39,889 nt of DNA from Verrucomicrobiales bacterium (GTDB lineage Bacteria; Verrucomicrobiota; Verrucomicrobiia; Verrucomicrobiales; DEV007), in the NCBI GenBank assembly GCA_028281705.1, contig JANQJH010000118.1:1-39889 (forward strand), in the 5' to 3' direction. The translations under genes and the position numbers were made by a program. Position 1 is the stretch's first letter; every line of letters begins with the position of its first letter. The notes below the pieces were generated by a model. The model saw nothing but the letters and a program-made list of their open reading frames with translations. It was not told the DNA's origin and ran no database searches. Below, piece by piece: positions 1 through 8,476 of this stretch.

Positions 1-179
1 GCGTCAATCACAGCGGGGACCTCGGCCCCCGCCTCAAGAGCCTCAGATCGGCAGAAAACTCAAAGTTGCCTTTTGTGTACGTGGCGTCTCCTGTCCGCCC
101 CGTCTGTCTGTGTCGTTATTTCCCGAAGTCCATCTCCAAGATTGAAGTGCCAGCTAACAAACACTGCGAGAACCGGAGG
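1..179. other. Region downstream of pheT, no gene recognised
   Basis: This short edge region follows the pheT stop codon, which is read leftward. No convincing gene is seen. Minus-strand codons near the very edge read like plausible coding sequence but carry no recognisable motif. Positions 88-101 hold CTCCTGTCCGCCCC, the reverse complement of a 14-base core that also lies in the gap before the serine acetyltransferase gene. A 6-bp GC stem (GCGGGG 13-18 with CCCCGC 27-32) could belong to a neighbouring gene or a terminator. Confidence 0.4.
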
Positions 180-2576
180 CTATCGGATTCGAACGTCGCT
201 CATCTTTTCCAAGCCTCGCACAATCTTCTCGTGTGCGGCGTCGACTTCTTCAGACTTGAGGGTGCGATCGGCGGCGCGGTAGGTCAGTGAATAGGCGAGT
301 GATTTCCTGTCGGCGGGCAATTTTTCGCCCGAGGGATCGGAAAAGAAATCGAACAATTGGAAGCCGACGAGGAGGCGCTCGTTTTGTTTGCTGAAGTAGC
401 TCGCGAGTTCGGCATTGGGCATGCTGGCGGGGACATCGAGGGCGATGTCGCGCGTGACGGAGGGAAAGCGCGGCAAGTCCTGGACGGGTTCGGCTGCGGC
501 TGCCGGCTTGATCGCCTTGGCGAGATCGATCTCGGCGACGAAGAGAGGGCCTTCACGATCCATGGCGCGGGCCCGTTTGGGCCACACCTGACCGAGGCGT
601 CCGATGACAGCCTTGCCTAACAAGATCTCGGCGGCCAAGAGAAGGCTCTCGTGTTCCAGGGGTCGCAGGCTGATCTTCTGTTTGTCGTTTTCGAAGAGCG
701 ACTCGATCAAGCCCGTGAGATCGTAAATGTCGGCTTCGCGTGGTTTGCCGTGCCAGGAGTGGTCGGCCATGTCTCCCGCGAGGAGGATGCCTAGCTGGTG
801 GGATTCCAGCACTTTGGGGCTCTTCACGTGTTTGGAGAAGACGGTGCCAATCTCAAAGAACTTCAGGGAGCCGGCGCCTTGACGGATGTTTCGCTCGGCG
901 ACGTCGAGGAGTCCGGGAAGGACGCTGGGGCGTAGCGTGGTGTGGTCTTGTGAGAGCGGCTTCTTGAGGGGGACGGCCTGGGTCTGGCTACCCATGCGGA
1001 GTCCGCAGAGATCGTCTGCCAGTTGGTCCTGGGAGATCAGTTTGATCGTGAGGCAGTCGTGGTAGCCGAGGCTGACGAGGCGTTGGCGCAGGCGCAGGTA
1101 GGCGTCGTAGCGGGCGTCTTCCTTGCTCGGTTCGGTGAAGGCAGCCTGCTCGCGGGCCGGGATCTTATCGATGCCATAGACACGGGTGATCTCTTCCACG
1201 AGGTCGATGTGGCGCTCGAGATCGTGCCGGTAAGTGGGGATCTTCCACCGCTGGTCCTTGGATTGCTCGAGTCCCAGTCCGGTGAGGATGGATCCCATGT
1301 CGTCCGGTGAGAGAGGCACGCCTAACAAACGGGCCGCCCGTTCGTGGTCGAGGGCCACGGGCGCCGGCGGAGCGGGGGCTTCACCGGCGATGAGGAGGAA
1401 GTCTTCCGCTTCGCCTCCGGCGAGTTCGAGAATGAGCTTGGTGGCGAGTTCGGAAGCGCCGGCGGTCTGCGCGGGATCGACTCCGCGTTCAAAGCGGTAA
1501 CTGGAATCGCTGCTGAGGTCGAGGCGCCGGGAGGTGCGCCGGATGTGGCTCGGCGTGAAGTAAGCGCTCTCCAGGAGAATGTCTGTCGTGCCCTCGACGA
1601 CGCCGCTGTCCTCACCGCCCATGACGCCGCCGATGGCGACGGCCTTGGATTGGTCGGCGATGACGAGATCATCGTTCTCCAGGGCATACTCGTTGCCGTC
1701 GAGCGCGAGGAAAGTCTCGTTTTCCCGGGCCAGGCGGACGCAGATCCCGCCATCGAGTTTGTTGGCGTCGAAGGCGTGCAGCGGCTGGCCCATTTCGAAG
1801 AGCACGAAATTGGTGATATCGACGATGTTATTGATGGGGCGCAGACCGATGGCGTTGAGCTTGCTCTTGAGCCAGTCCGGACTGGGGCCCACCTGGACGC
1901 CGCTGATGCGGCGGGCCGTGTAGTAGGGGCAGGCCTCGGGCGCCACGAGGGTGATTTCCTCGGGCGTGGCGGGGCGCTGGGACACGGTGGTGGCGGCATG
2001 GTGGGAGACGCCTTTGAGAGGGCGCTTGGCCAGGGCCGCGAGTTCGCGAGCGATCCCGAGGTGGCTCAGGAGATCGGGGCGATTGGGCGTGATCTCGAGT
2101 TCGAAGAGGGTGTCGGACTCGAAGAGTTCTCCGATGGGGGTGCCCGGGCTGGCGTCGGTATCGAGAATGAGCAGGCCCTCGTGATCTTCCGAGATCTGAA
2201 GCTCGCGTCCGCTGCACATCATGCCGTTGGATTCGACGCCGCGGAGTTTGCCGGACTTGATTTTGAAGTCGCCGGGAAGGACGGCGCCGGGTAGGGCGAG
2301 CGGGACCTTGTCGCCGACCTTGTAGTTCTTGGCCCCGCAGACGATCTGGCGAGGCTCGGCCGTGCCATCGTCGACCTGGCAGACGCTGAGCCGCTCGGCG
2401 TTGGGATGGGGATCGGAACTCACGACCTGGGCCACGACGACGTGATCCATGCCGGCCCCGTGGGTGGTGATGCCCTCCACCTCGATCCCGGCGAAGGTGA
2501 GCCGGTCAGCGAGTTCCGCGGTCTTGCAATCGGAGAGATCGATGTGGTCTTGCAACCAATTGAGTGAGGTATTCAT
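180..2576 (-). CDS. pheT: Phenylalanine--tRNA ligase beta subunit
   Basis: This is the beta chain of the cytoplasmic alpha2beta2 phenylalanyl-tRNA synthetase, which charges tRNA-Phe together with PheS. The 798-aa length is usual for the bacterial family. In order one sees an N-terminal tRNA-binding OB fold (about residues 40-150, with HPNAERL and the SNGMMCS segment), the B3/B4 editing region, a B5-like domain, a catalytic-like core, and a C-terminal anticodon-binding FDX-ACB domain (PRFPSVTRDIALDV near residue 705). It starts at an ATG 22 bases after the pheS stop, so the two are almost certainly cotranscribed. No Shine-Dalgarno sequence precedes the start, as for most genes here. Identification is secure from several conserved blocks. 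Confidence 0.97.
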   Translation of the reverse strand: MNTSLNWLQDHIDLSDCKTAELADRLTFAGIEVEGITTHGAGMDHVVVAQVVSSDPHPNAERLSVCQVDDGTAEPRQIVCGAKNYKVGDKVPLALPGAVLPGDFKIKSGKLRGVESNGMMCSGRELQISEDHEGLLILDTDASPGTPIGELFESDTLFELEITPNRPDLLSHLGIARELAALAKRPLKGVSHHAATTVSQRPATPEEITLVAPEACPYYTARRISGVQVGPSPDWLKSKLNAIGLRPINNIVDITNFVLFEMGQPLHAFDANKLDGGICVRLARENETFLALDGNEYALENDDLVIADQSKAVAIGGVMGGEDSGVVEGTTDILLESAYFTPSHIRRTSRRLDLSSDSSYRFERGVDPAQTAGASELATKLILELAGGEAEDFLLIAGEAPAPPAPVALDHERAARLLGVPLSPDDMGSILTGLGLEQSKDQRWKIPTYRHDLERHIDLVEEITRVYGIDKIPAREQAAFTEPSKEDARYDAYLRLRQRLVSLGYHDCLTIKLISQDQLADDLCGLRMGSQTQAVPLKKPLSQDHTTLRPSVLPGLLDVAERNIRQGAGSLKFFEIGTVFSKHVKSPKVLESHQLGILLAGDMADHSWHGKPREADIYDLTGLIESLFENDKQKISLRPLEHESLLLAAEILLGKAVIGRLGQVWPKRARAMDREGPLFVAEIDLAKAIKPAAAAEPVQDLPRFPSVTRDIALDVPASMPNAELASYFSKQNERLLVGFQLFDFFSDPSGEKLPADRKSLAYSLTYRAADRTLKSEEVDAAHEKIVRGLEKMSDVRIR

Positions 2577-2598
2577 GCAAAAAGAATGAACAAATGAG

Positions 2599-3621
2599 TT
2601 AGGCCTTGGCGAATTGACCGAGGAAGCGGTGATCGTTTTCGATGAGCCAGCGGATGTCGGGGATGCCCCACATGATCATGGCGAGGCGTTCGAGGCCGAG
2701 GCCGAAGGCGAATCCAGTGACTTTGTCAGGATCGTAGAGGTCATCACCTCGCGATTGGCAGATCTGGGCGAAGACATTGGGGTCGACCATTCCGCAGCCG
2801 GCGATTTCGATCCAACGTGCCTCCTGCCCCTTGGGCTGGAGTTTGATATCGATTTCGAAACTGGGCTCGGTGAAAGGGAAGAAGTGCGGGCGGAAACGCA
2901 CGGGGGTCTTGGGGCCGAAGATGGAGTGGAAGAGGCGTTCCAGCGTGCCTTTCAAATCCCCCACGCTCACGTCCTCCGCAACGTAGAGACCTTCCATTTG
3001 GCTGAAGACACTGAGGTGGGTGGCATCGATTTCGTCCCGGCGGTAGGCGCTTCCGGGAGCGATGATGCGCACTGGGGGGGCGGTGGTCTCCATGGTGCGG
3101 ATTTGCACGGATGAGGTGTGGGTTCGCAGGAGGTGACCGTCGGCGAAGTAAAAGGTGTCTTTCTCGTTTCTCGCCGGGTGATCCACGGGGGTGTTGAGAG
3201 CGTCGAAGCAGTGAAACTCGGTTTCCACCTCGGGCCCCGCGGCGAGGGTGAAGCCCATTTGGCGGAGGGCGGAGATGCCGCGGTGCATCACCTGGGTGAG
3301 GGGATGAAGGGCGGCTTCCTGCGGGCGCCGTCCGGGCAGGGTGAGGTCGATTCCCTTGGCGGCGGTAGCGTCCTTGGCGGCGAGGAGAGCCTCGGCGCGC
3401 TCCTCCACCAGACCGGTGATGGCTTGGCGGACTTGGTTGAGTTTCTGACCGACGGCGGGCTTGTCTTCCTTGGCCACGTGGCGCATGCCGGCGGCTGCCT
3501 GGGTGAGCGTGCCCTTCTTGCCGAGGAAATGGATACGATAGTCTTCGAGGGCTGGTTCGTCGTGAACGGCGGCCACGGCGGAGAGAGCTTCTTGGTGGAT
3601 GGCGTCGAGCTGCTCGATCAT
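2599..3621 (-). CDS. pheS: Phenylalanine--tRNA ligase alpha subunit
   Basis: This is the catalytic alpha chain of phenylalanyl-tRNA synthetase, which activates phenylalanine with ATP and transfers it to tRNA-Phe in the cytoplasm. The 340-aa protein has an N-terminal coiled-coil tRNA-binding arm (about residues 1-90) and a class II synthetase core. Motif 2 is around LLRTHTSSVQIR and motif 3 is GLGLERLAMIMWG near the C-terminus. The FTEPSFEIDI block is typical of PheS. It lies between rplT and pheT on the minus strand. A long perfect inverted repeat stands in the rplT-pheS spacer and could separate its expression from the ribosomal protein genes. The start is the ATG at 3621, preceded by pyrimidine-rich sequence without a Shine-Dalgarno match. 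Confidence 0.97.
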   Translation of the reverse strand: MIEQLDAIHQEALSAVAAVHDEPALEDYRIHFLGKKGTLTQAAAGMRHVAKEDKPAVGQKLNQVRQAITGLVEERAEALLAAKDATAAKGIDLTLPGRRPQEAALHPLTQVMHRGISALRQMGFTLAAGPEVETEFHCFDALNTPVDHPARNEKDTFYFADGHLLRTHTSSVQIRTMETTAPPVRIIAPGSAYRRDEIDATHLSVFSQMEGLYVAEDVSVGDLKGTLERLFHSIFGPKTPVRFRPHFFPFTEPSFEIDIKLQPKGQEARWIEIAGCGMVDPNVFAQICQSRGDDLYDPDKVTGFAFGLGLERLAMIMWGIPDIRWLIENDHRFLGQFAKA

Positions 3622-3695
3622 GGGAATGGGGAATGAGATAGCTTACTTAATTGGCGAGCGAGGTAAGGAGTCGTGAACGGCGTGAACACAAACAG

Positions 3696-3733
3696 CAATG
3701 GCCGCGAGAACGGCAGAGCGTTCGCGGCCATTG
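3696..3733 (-). terminator. 12-bp hairpin between rplT and pheS, possible attenuator or terminator
   Basis: CAATGGCCGCGA (3696-3707) and TCGCGGCCATTG (3722-3733) are perfect reverse complements around a 14-base loop, and an inner ACG/CGT pair can extend the stem after a small bulge. Read on the minus strand it lies about 34 bases after the rplT stop and about 75 bases before pheS. The bases after the stem in that direction are T-rich (GCTGTTTGTGTT) but not an uninterrupted T run, so termination would be partial or factor-dependent. Attenuation in this position is known for enterobacterial pheST; no leader peptide was found here. Confidence 0.5.
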
Positions 3734-3766
3734 ATGAGGAAATTGCGCAGGTAGTGGTCCTGACTC

Positions 3767-4138
3767 TTAGCTGGCGGCCTTCTGATTCAGGGCGTCCTTG
3801 GCGGTTTCAACGAGGACGTTGAAGGCGTCGGCATCCTGGATGGCCATGTCAGAGAGCACCTTGCGATCCAACTCAATGTTAGCCGCTTTGAGACCCTCCA
3901 TAAATCGGTTGTAGGTCAGTCCTTTGGCTCTGGTGGCGGCGTTGATCCGCTGAATCCAGAGGCGACGGAATTCACGCTTGCGCACCTTGCGGTCGCGGTA
4001 GGCGTGTTGCTGCGCCTTGTAGACGGCGTCTTTGGCGTAGCGATAAAGTTTGGATCGGAATCCACGATAGCCTTTGGCTTTGGCAAGCATGCGCTTGCGG
4101 CGCTTCCGGCTGGCGGGTGAGTTGGTTGCTCTAGGCAT
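3767..4138 (-). CDS. rplT: 50S ribosomal protein L20
   Basis: L20 is an early-assembly protein of the large ribosomal subunit that binds 23S rRNA; in several bacteria it also represses its own operon. The 123-aa protein shows the family pattern: a very basic N-terminus ([16 protein letters not shown]), then the block around [14 protein letters not shown], and a globular C-terminus ending in ALNQKAAS. It is slightly longer than the usual 117-119 residues. It follows rpmI with a 145-base spacer, which is long for this pair and could hold an L20-binding control site, though no such structure could be confirmed by eye. The ATG start is preceded by an A/C-rich stretch without a Shine-Dalgarno sequence. 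Confidence 0.97.
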   Translation of the reverse strand: MPRATNSPASRKRRKRMLAKAKGYRGFRSKLYRYAKDAVYKAQQHAYRDRKVRKREFRRLWIQRINAATRAKGLTYNRFMEGLKAANIELDRKVLSDMAIQDADAFNVLVETAKDALNQKAAS

Positions 4139-4283
4139 TGGTTATTTGGGGTGAACGGACCGTTGTTGAAGGTTCACTAGGCAACTCGTCCATTCGTTGT
4201 CCCAGCGCGTTGCCGGGTAGATGCCGTAGTGAAGGCGCCGATCTCCGGGGAGAATCCACGCCGATCAAATCAGTGATGGTTCT

Positions 4284-4493
4284 TTAGGCAAACGGGAGGT
4301 TGGCGCGGACAGCTTTGAGATTGGCGTCTGCAACCAGGCCAACCTTGCGCAGATTGCGCTTACGCTTCCGGTTCTTCGTGCGCAACAAGTGACGTTTGCC
4401 TTGTTTGCGGCGGAGAACCTTGCCGGTACCAGTCACCTTAAAACGCTTGGCGACTGCCTTTCTCGTCTTCGCTTTTGAGGTGCTACTAGCCAT
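4284..4493 (-). CDS. rpmI: 50S ribosomal protein L35
   Basis: L35 is a small basic protein of the large ribosomal subunit. The 69-aa product is rich in Lys and Arg and has the characteristic order KTRKAVAKRFKVTGTGKV, then KRHLLRTKNRKRKRNLRK, then a short C-terminal tail. The N-terminus is a few residues longer than the usual 64-66. It heads the rpmI-rplT-pheS-pheT run on the minus strand. The translation factor gene infC, commonly just upstream of rpmI in bacteria, is absent here: the next gene is a divergent sensor kinase. The promoter for the whole cluster should therefore lie in the AT-rich divergent gap 4494-4717. Confidence 0.96.
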   Translation of the reverse strand: MASSTSKAKTRKAVAKRFKVTGTGKVLRRKQGKRHLLRTKNRKRKRNLRKVGLVADANLKAVRANLPFA

Positions 4494-4717
4494 GGGACGG
4501 CGAAACTATCGTCAAAACCATGCTTGGCAATTGCTTTTTTGTCTTTTGCCTGACCGGTTGCAGCGAATGCGAATTCTTGAATTTCTAAAGAAACCACAAT
4601 TTACAGTTAGGAATTGGAGAAGTTCCTGCAATTCGGTTTTTAAGATTGAGAATCTTCTTACTTTTCTTAACCTTCGGAAGATCTTTACTTTGTATCGTTC
4701 TTCTCCTCGTGCGCCCT
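4494..4717. promoter_or_regulatory. AT-rich divergent control region with several inverted repeats
   Basis: This gap separates rpmI from the sensor kinase and is visibly more AT-rich than its surroundings. It contains GAATTG (4611-4616) with CAATTC (4629-4634) around a 12-base loop, followed by a T-rich run, and AAGATT (4642-4647) with AATCTT (4651-4656) around GAG. TTAAG and CTTAA enclose the second repeat. These look like operator sites or a terminator-like element. No clear sigma-70 promoter could be fixed by eye in either direction. No small gene was found. Confidence 0.45.
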
Positions 4718-6337
4718 ATGTCTTTTGAAGAACCCCAGGCCATGAACCATCACTGCCGGCTCGCGCTGGCGCAAGTGGAGGAGGGGATCCTATTGCTCCG
4801 GGGGGGGCTCAACGACTTCTCCCGTCTGCGGATCGTCTTCGCCAATCCAGCCGTGGAGCAGAGATTGGGGCTCCAGCCCGGCTCACTGGTGGGGGTGGCC
4901 TTTGCCGAGGTCTTTGCGGAAGACCGGCGGAGTCCGTTCCAGCGGGACTGGCTCAGCTCCGATCCTCGAGAGCTTTTTCAGGGCCGGTATGCCTTGCGGA
5001 CGTTGGAAGGTGGGTCCGTGGAAGCCGATTGGGTCATCGCCTCCTCGCCGATGGGGGGCGAGGCCTCGGAGCCAGGACACACGGTGACGCTCCGGTGGTT
5101 GACGCCCTCCGATGCCACTGAGGAAGGGGATCCGGAGAAGGAGGGACTCTCGGGGGACCACGCGTTCGAGCTCAACAAGGCGGACACGATTGCCCACATC
5201 GCGCGGGGCATTGTGCACGATTTCAATAACTCCCTCACGGCGATTCAAGGGCATCTGGAGGGGGCCATGCGGGAAGTGGAGGAGGGCGCGCCGGTGCGGG
5301 AGAGCCTTGAACAAGCCATGGACGCGGCGGTGACGACGAGTGGGCTCTGTCGTCGGCTCCTGAGTTACGCCAAGGGCCGTCGTTCCTCGAAGCGCGCTTG
5401 TCAGGTGCACGATGTTGTTCATCAGGCAGTGGCCATCACCGGGCTCGGTTCCAACGTGAACTGCGAGCAACTGATCGACGAAGACATTTGGCCGATCCTG
5501 GCGGATGACATTGAGATCGTGCAGGTGATCAACAATCTCCTGGTCAATGCCCAGCAGGCCATGCCGGACGGCGGGACCATTGCCCTCGTGGGGGAAAACG
5601 TTCCTATCGAAGGGCACTCGCCCACGGGGTTGCCTCCCGGTGACTATGTCGCCCTGACGGTTCGCGATCGCGGGGTGGGCATTCCCGACGAGCAGCGCGA
5701 CCGGATCTTTGAGGCGCTCTACACCACGAAACCGAACGGAAGCGGGCTGGGACTGGCGACCTGTGCCCAGATTGTCTCGGCGCATGAGGGCTACATCGAT
5801 GTCCACTCGGTGCCCAATCGGGGGAGTGAGTTCATCGTCTACCTCCCGGCGGCTCCGGAAGAATCGTCGAGCGCCCTGGAGACCGGTGCGAGGGAAGGGC
5901 TGAAGGAGGAGGGCCTGGCGGCGGGGGCGGCCCAAACGAATTTTCCCACGCAGTTGAAGATTCTCGTGGTGGAAGATCAGATTGGAATCAGCAAGATCGC
6001 GGAGACGTATTTGCAAAAGTTAGGCCATGTGGTGGTCTGTGTCGTCAGCGGTGAGCAGGCTCTGGTGGCGCACCGGGAAGCTCGTCAGGAAGGGGATCCC
6101 TTCGACTTGGGCATCATCGATATGACGCTGCCCGGGGGCATGAATGGTGAAGATACCTTCCGCGAACTCTGTCACATCGATCCGCATCTTGTGGGGATCG
6201 CCACCAGCGGTTCCATGGATCGCGACTCGTTGCCCATCTATCAGCAGAAGGGCTTTGCCACGATTTTGCCGAAGCCATTTCCCTTGCAGATGTTGGAGGA
6301 GGTGGTGGGAGAGGCCATGCTCTTTCACGTGGTGTGA
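4718..6337 (+). CDS. Hybrid histidine kinase with PAS-like sensor and C-terminal receiver domain
   Basis: This is a single-chain phosphorelay protein, likely cytoplasmic. After a PAS-like N-terminal domain (about residues 10-125) comes the kinase core: a HisKA block with HDFNN (phospho-acceptor His about residue 167), an N box (NNLLVNAQQAMPDGG), G boxes (DRGVGIPDE, GSGLGLA) and the end of the ATPase fold. A receiver domain occupies about residues 413-535 with acidic pocket VVEDQ, phospho-acceptor Asp 468 in GIIDMTLPG, the switch residue in ATSGS and the invariant Lys in LPKPF. All catalytic residues are present. The frame can be extended to a TTG at 4646, but ATG 4718 or ATG 4742 is preferred because the PAS-like homology begins soon after. 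No separate partner regulator is adjacent, so its output target is unknown. Confidence 0.9.
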   Translation: MSFEEPQAMNHHCRLALAQVEEGILLLRGGLNDFSRLRIVFANPAVEQRLGLQPGSLVGVAFAEVFAEDRRSPFQRDWLSSDPRELFQGRYALRTLEGGSVEADWVIASSPMGGEASEPGHTVTLRWLTPSDATEEGDPEKEGLSGDHAFELNKADTIAHIARGIVHDFNNSLTAIQGHLEGAMREVEEGAPVRESLEQAMDAAVTTSGLCRRLLSYAKGRRSSKRACQVHDVVHQAVAITGLGSNVNCEQLIDEDIWPILADDIEIVQVINNLLVNAQQAMPDGGTIALVGENVPIEGHSPTGLPPGDYVALTVRDRGVGIPDEQRDRIFEALYTTKPNGSGLGLATCAQIVSAHEGYIDVHSVPNRGSEFIVYLPAAPEESSSALETGAREGLKEEGLAAGAAQTNFPTQLKILVVEDQIGISKIAETYLQKLGHVVVCVVSGEQALVAHREARQEGDPFDLGIIDMTLPGGMNGEDTFRELCHIDPHLVGIATSGSMDRDSLPIYQQKGFATILPKPFPLQMLEEVVGEAMLFHVV

Positions 6338-6357
6338 GCAGGGGAAAAGACTCGCCA

Positions 6358-7554
6358 ATGAGTTTCGATGCGTCTTGCGAGGAGACCTTGGAAGCCTTGG
6401 AGGCAGCGTGTTTGCGCCGGCACCTGAGACCGCTTCAAGGCCGGGCGGGGCACGAGTTGATGGTCGATACGGAGGGCGCCACGCGGCTTTGTTTTGCGTC
6501 CAATGACTACTTGGGACTGGCCCATGATCCGCGGTTGGTGCAGGCGGCCCAGCGCGCCCTGGAAGAGTACGGTGTGGGAAGCGGTGCCTCGAGGTTGATC
6601 ACGGGGACTCACCCAGCTCACGTGGCCTTGGAGGAGGCCATTGCGGAGTTCAAGGGGGTGGAGGCCGCGCTTTGCTTCGCCACGGGATACAGCGCCGCCA
6701 TGGGATTCGCCACGGCCTTTCTCGACCGGTCTTCGATTGTTTTGCTAGACAAGCTCTGCCATGCCTCGCTCATCGATGCCTGCCGCCTGGTTGGCGCCCG
6801 ATTGCGGGTGTTTCGGCACAATGACATGGACAAGCTGCGTTCGCTCCTCGAGTGGGCGCGGGCGAAATCTCCAACGGGGCGGGTGGTCGTCATGACGGAG
6901 AGTGTCTTTAGCATGGATGGAGACACGGCGCCCTTGCGGGATCTGGTGGAATTGAAAGAGGTCTTCGGGGCGGAACTCTTCATCGACGAGGCCCATGCCG
7001 TGGGTGTGTTAGGCCCCGGAGGGCGAGGATTGGCGTCGGAGTTGAATTTGGTGGATCGCGTGGACGTGCATATGGGGACCTTGGGCAAAGCAGTTGGTGT
7101 GGCCGGAGGTTATCTCGCCGGTTCGCGTCCGATGATCGAGGTGTTGCTCAACCGGGCCCGCAGCTTCGTTTACTCCACGGCGCCACCGCCGGCCCTGGCA
7201 GAGGCGGCCCGGACTTCACTGGCAATTGTCGCCGGTGATGAGGGCGAGCAAAGGCGCGTCCGATTGAGATCGTCGGTGCGGAGGCTCTCGCGGAACTTGG
7301 AGATTGAGCCTCCGGTGGCGGCCATCGCGCCTTGGATTGTCGGTGGAGAAGCGGCGGCCATGGGGATGGCCGAGGTTTTGGCCGATGCGGGTTTCTCCGT
7401 GCCTGCGATCCGATATCCGTCGGTGGCCCGTGGCTCAGCGAGGCTGAGGATCACGGTTTCCTCGGCCCACACGGAGGCGCAGATTGACTCGTTGACCCAG
7501 GCCATTCTGGCCTATCGTAGCGGCCATGAGCCGACTGACCGCCCCCAATGCTAG
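6358..7554 (+). CDS. bioF: 8-amino-7-oxononanoate synthase (BioF-like PLP enzyme)
   Basis: This is a member of the alpha-oxoamine synthase family, PLP enzymes that condense an amino acid with an acyl thioester. The best match is BioF, which joins alanine and pimeloyl-ACP or -CoA in biotin synthesis. Visible family motifs are FASNDYLGLA, the GVGSGASRLITGTHPAH block, DEAHAVGVLGPGGRG and the PLP Lys in MGTLGKAVG (Lys 244 from the chosen start). The length of 398 aa is typical. ATG 6358 is preferred over a GTG at 6334 that overlaps the kinase stop; a purine stretch AGGGGAAAAG lies upstream. The channel gene starts inside its last codons. No other biotin gene is present, so glycine C-acetyltransferase (Kbl) or a related activity remains possible. 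Confidence 0.82.
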   Translation: MSFDASCEETLEALEAACLRRHLRPLQGRAGHELMVDTEGATRLCFASNDYLGLAHDPRLVQAAQRALEEYGVGSGASRLITGTHPAHVALEEAIAEFKGVEAALCFATGYSAAMGFATAFLDRSSIVLLDKLCHASLIDACRLVGARLRVFRHNDMDKLRSLLEWARAKSPTGRVVVMTESVFSMDGDTAPLRDLVELKEVFGAELFIDEAHAVGVLGPGGRGLASELNLVDRVDVHMGTLGKAVGVAGGYLAGSRPMIEVLLNRARSFVYSTAPPPALAEAARTSLAIVAGDEGEQRRVRLRSSVRRLSRNLEIEPPVAAIAPWIVGGEAAAMGMAEVLADAGFSVPAIRYPSVARGSARLRITVSSAHTEAQIDSLTQAILAYRSGHEPTDRPQC

Positions 7555-8377
7555 CTTGAGCCCGTGGAGGCGTCGCATTCACGATATCATTTTCGAGGCG
7601 GACACCACTGCCGGAAGACTCTTCGATGTGATGCTCCTGGGCGCCATTGTCTTGAGCGTGCTGGCGGTCATGCTGGAGAGCGTGGATTCCTTCTACCTGC
7701 GTTTTTCCACTTGGCTCATCGCCGCGGAATGGTTCTTCACCGTGCTCTTTACGGTGGAGTATATCCTCCGCATGCTCGCCGTGAGAAGGCCTTTGAAGTA
7801 TGCCTTCTCCTTCTTCGGCATCGTTGACTTCCTCTCCATCATCCCGACCTATCTCACCCTCTTCCTCACGTCCGACGCCCATTACCTGATTACGATTCGG
7901 ATTTTGCGTCTGCTGCGTCTCTTCCGCATTTTCAAGATGGCGCGTTACATCGGTGGCGCCAATCTGATCCTCATGGCTCTGAGATCGAGCCGCCCGAAGA
8001 TCATCGTTTTTCTCTTCGCCATGTTCACCATGACGGTCATCATGGGCACGGTAATGTACATTGTGGAGGGACCTCTGAATCCCGCGTTCAGCAGCATTCC
8101 GCAGAGTACCTACTGGGCCGTGGTCACCATCACGACCGTGGGCTATGGTGACGTCGTCCCTCTCCACCCCATCGGCAAGCTCATCGCCGCCATCTCCATG
8201 ATCACGGGTTACGCCATCATCGCCGTTCCCACGGGGATCGTTGGGGCGGAGATCAATCGGCACATGAAGATGCAGGGCGACTACAGTAATCAAGCCTGTA
8301 CCAACTGCGGGGCGCAGATCCACACGTCGGACGCGCGCTATTGCCGCATCTGTGGAGAGAAGCTGACAACAGAGTGA
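7526..8377 (+). CDS. Voltage-gated-type potassium channel with C-terminal zinc ribbon
   Basis: This is an inner-membrane ion channel subunit with six transmembrane segments and a pore loop. S1 to S6 are visible in order: S1 VMLLGAIVLSVLAVML, S2 around EWFFTVLFTVEYILRM, S3 near FFGIVDFLSIIPTYL, an Arg-rich S4 (IRILRLLRLFRIFK), S5, then the selectivity filter TTVGYGD (GYG residues 206-208) and S6. The 283-aa protein ends in a compact C4 zinc ribbon (Cys 258 and 261, then CRIC near the end), an unusual cytoplasmic tail that may sense metal, redox state or a partner. The ATG lies 29 bases inside the end of the BioF-like gene in another frame, so translation is probably coupled. Potassium selectivity is inferred from GYG. 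Confidence 0.9.
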   Translation: MSRLTAPNASLSPWRRRIHDIIFEADTTAGRLFDVMLLGAIVLSVLAVMLESVDSFYLRFSTWLIAAEWFFTVLFTVEYILRMLAVRRPLKYAFSFFGIVDFLSIIPTYLTLFLTSDAHYLITIRILRLLRLFRIFKMARYIGGANLILMALRSSRPKIIVFLFAMFTMTVIMGTVMYIVEGPLNPAFSSIPQSTYWAVVTITTVGYGDVVPLHPIGKLIAAISMITGYAIIAVPTGIVGAEINRHMKMQGDYSNQACTNCGAQIHTSDARYCRICGEKLTTE

Positions 8378-8476
8378 TGAAGACCGTTCCCGGCCATGGA
8401 GGCGAGGATCGCGTGGGTGGTTTGATGTTTAGTTAGACGATCCGATTAGAGATGGCCTCCGGCAAATAAGGACGCA

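Noticed and set aside
13-32. GC-rich 6-bp stem at the left edge as a pheT terminator
   Set aside because: It is about 150 bases past the stop, has no T run, and could lie in the coding sequence of a neighbour cut by the window edge.
4883-6016. 377-codon minus-strand frame opposite the hybrid kinase
   Set aside because: The kinase and receiver motifs on the plus strand fully explain the codon pattern.
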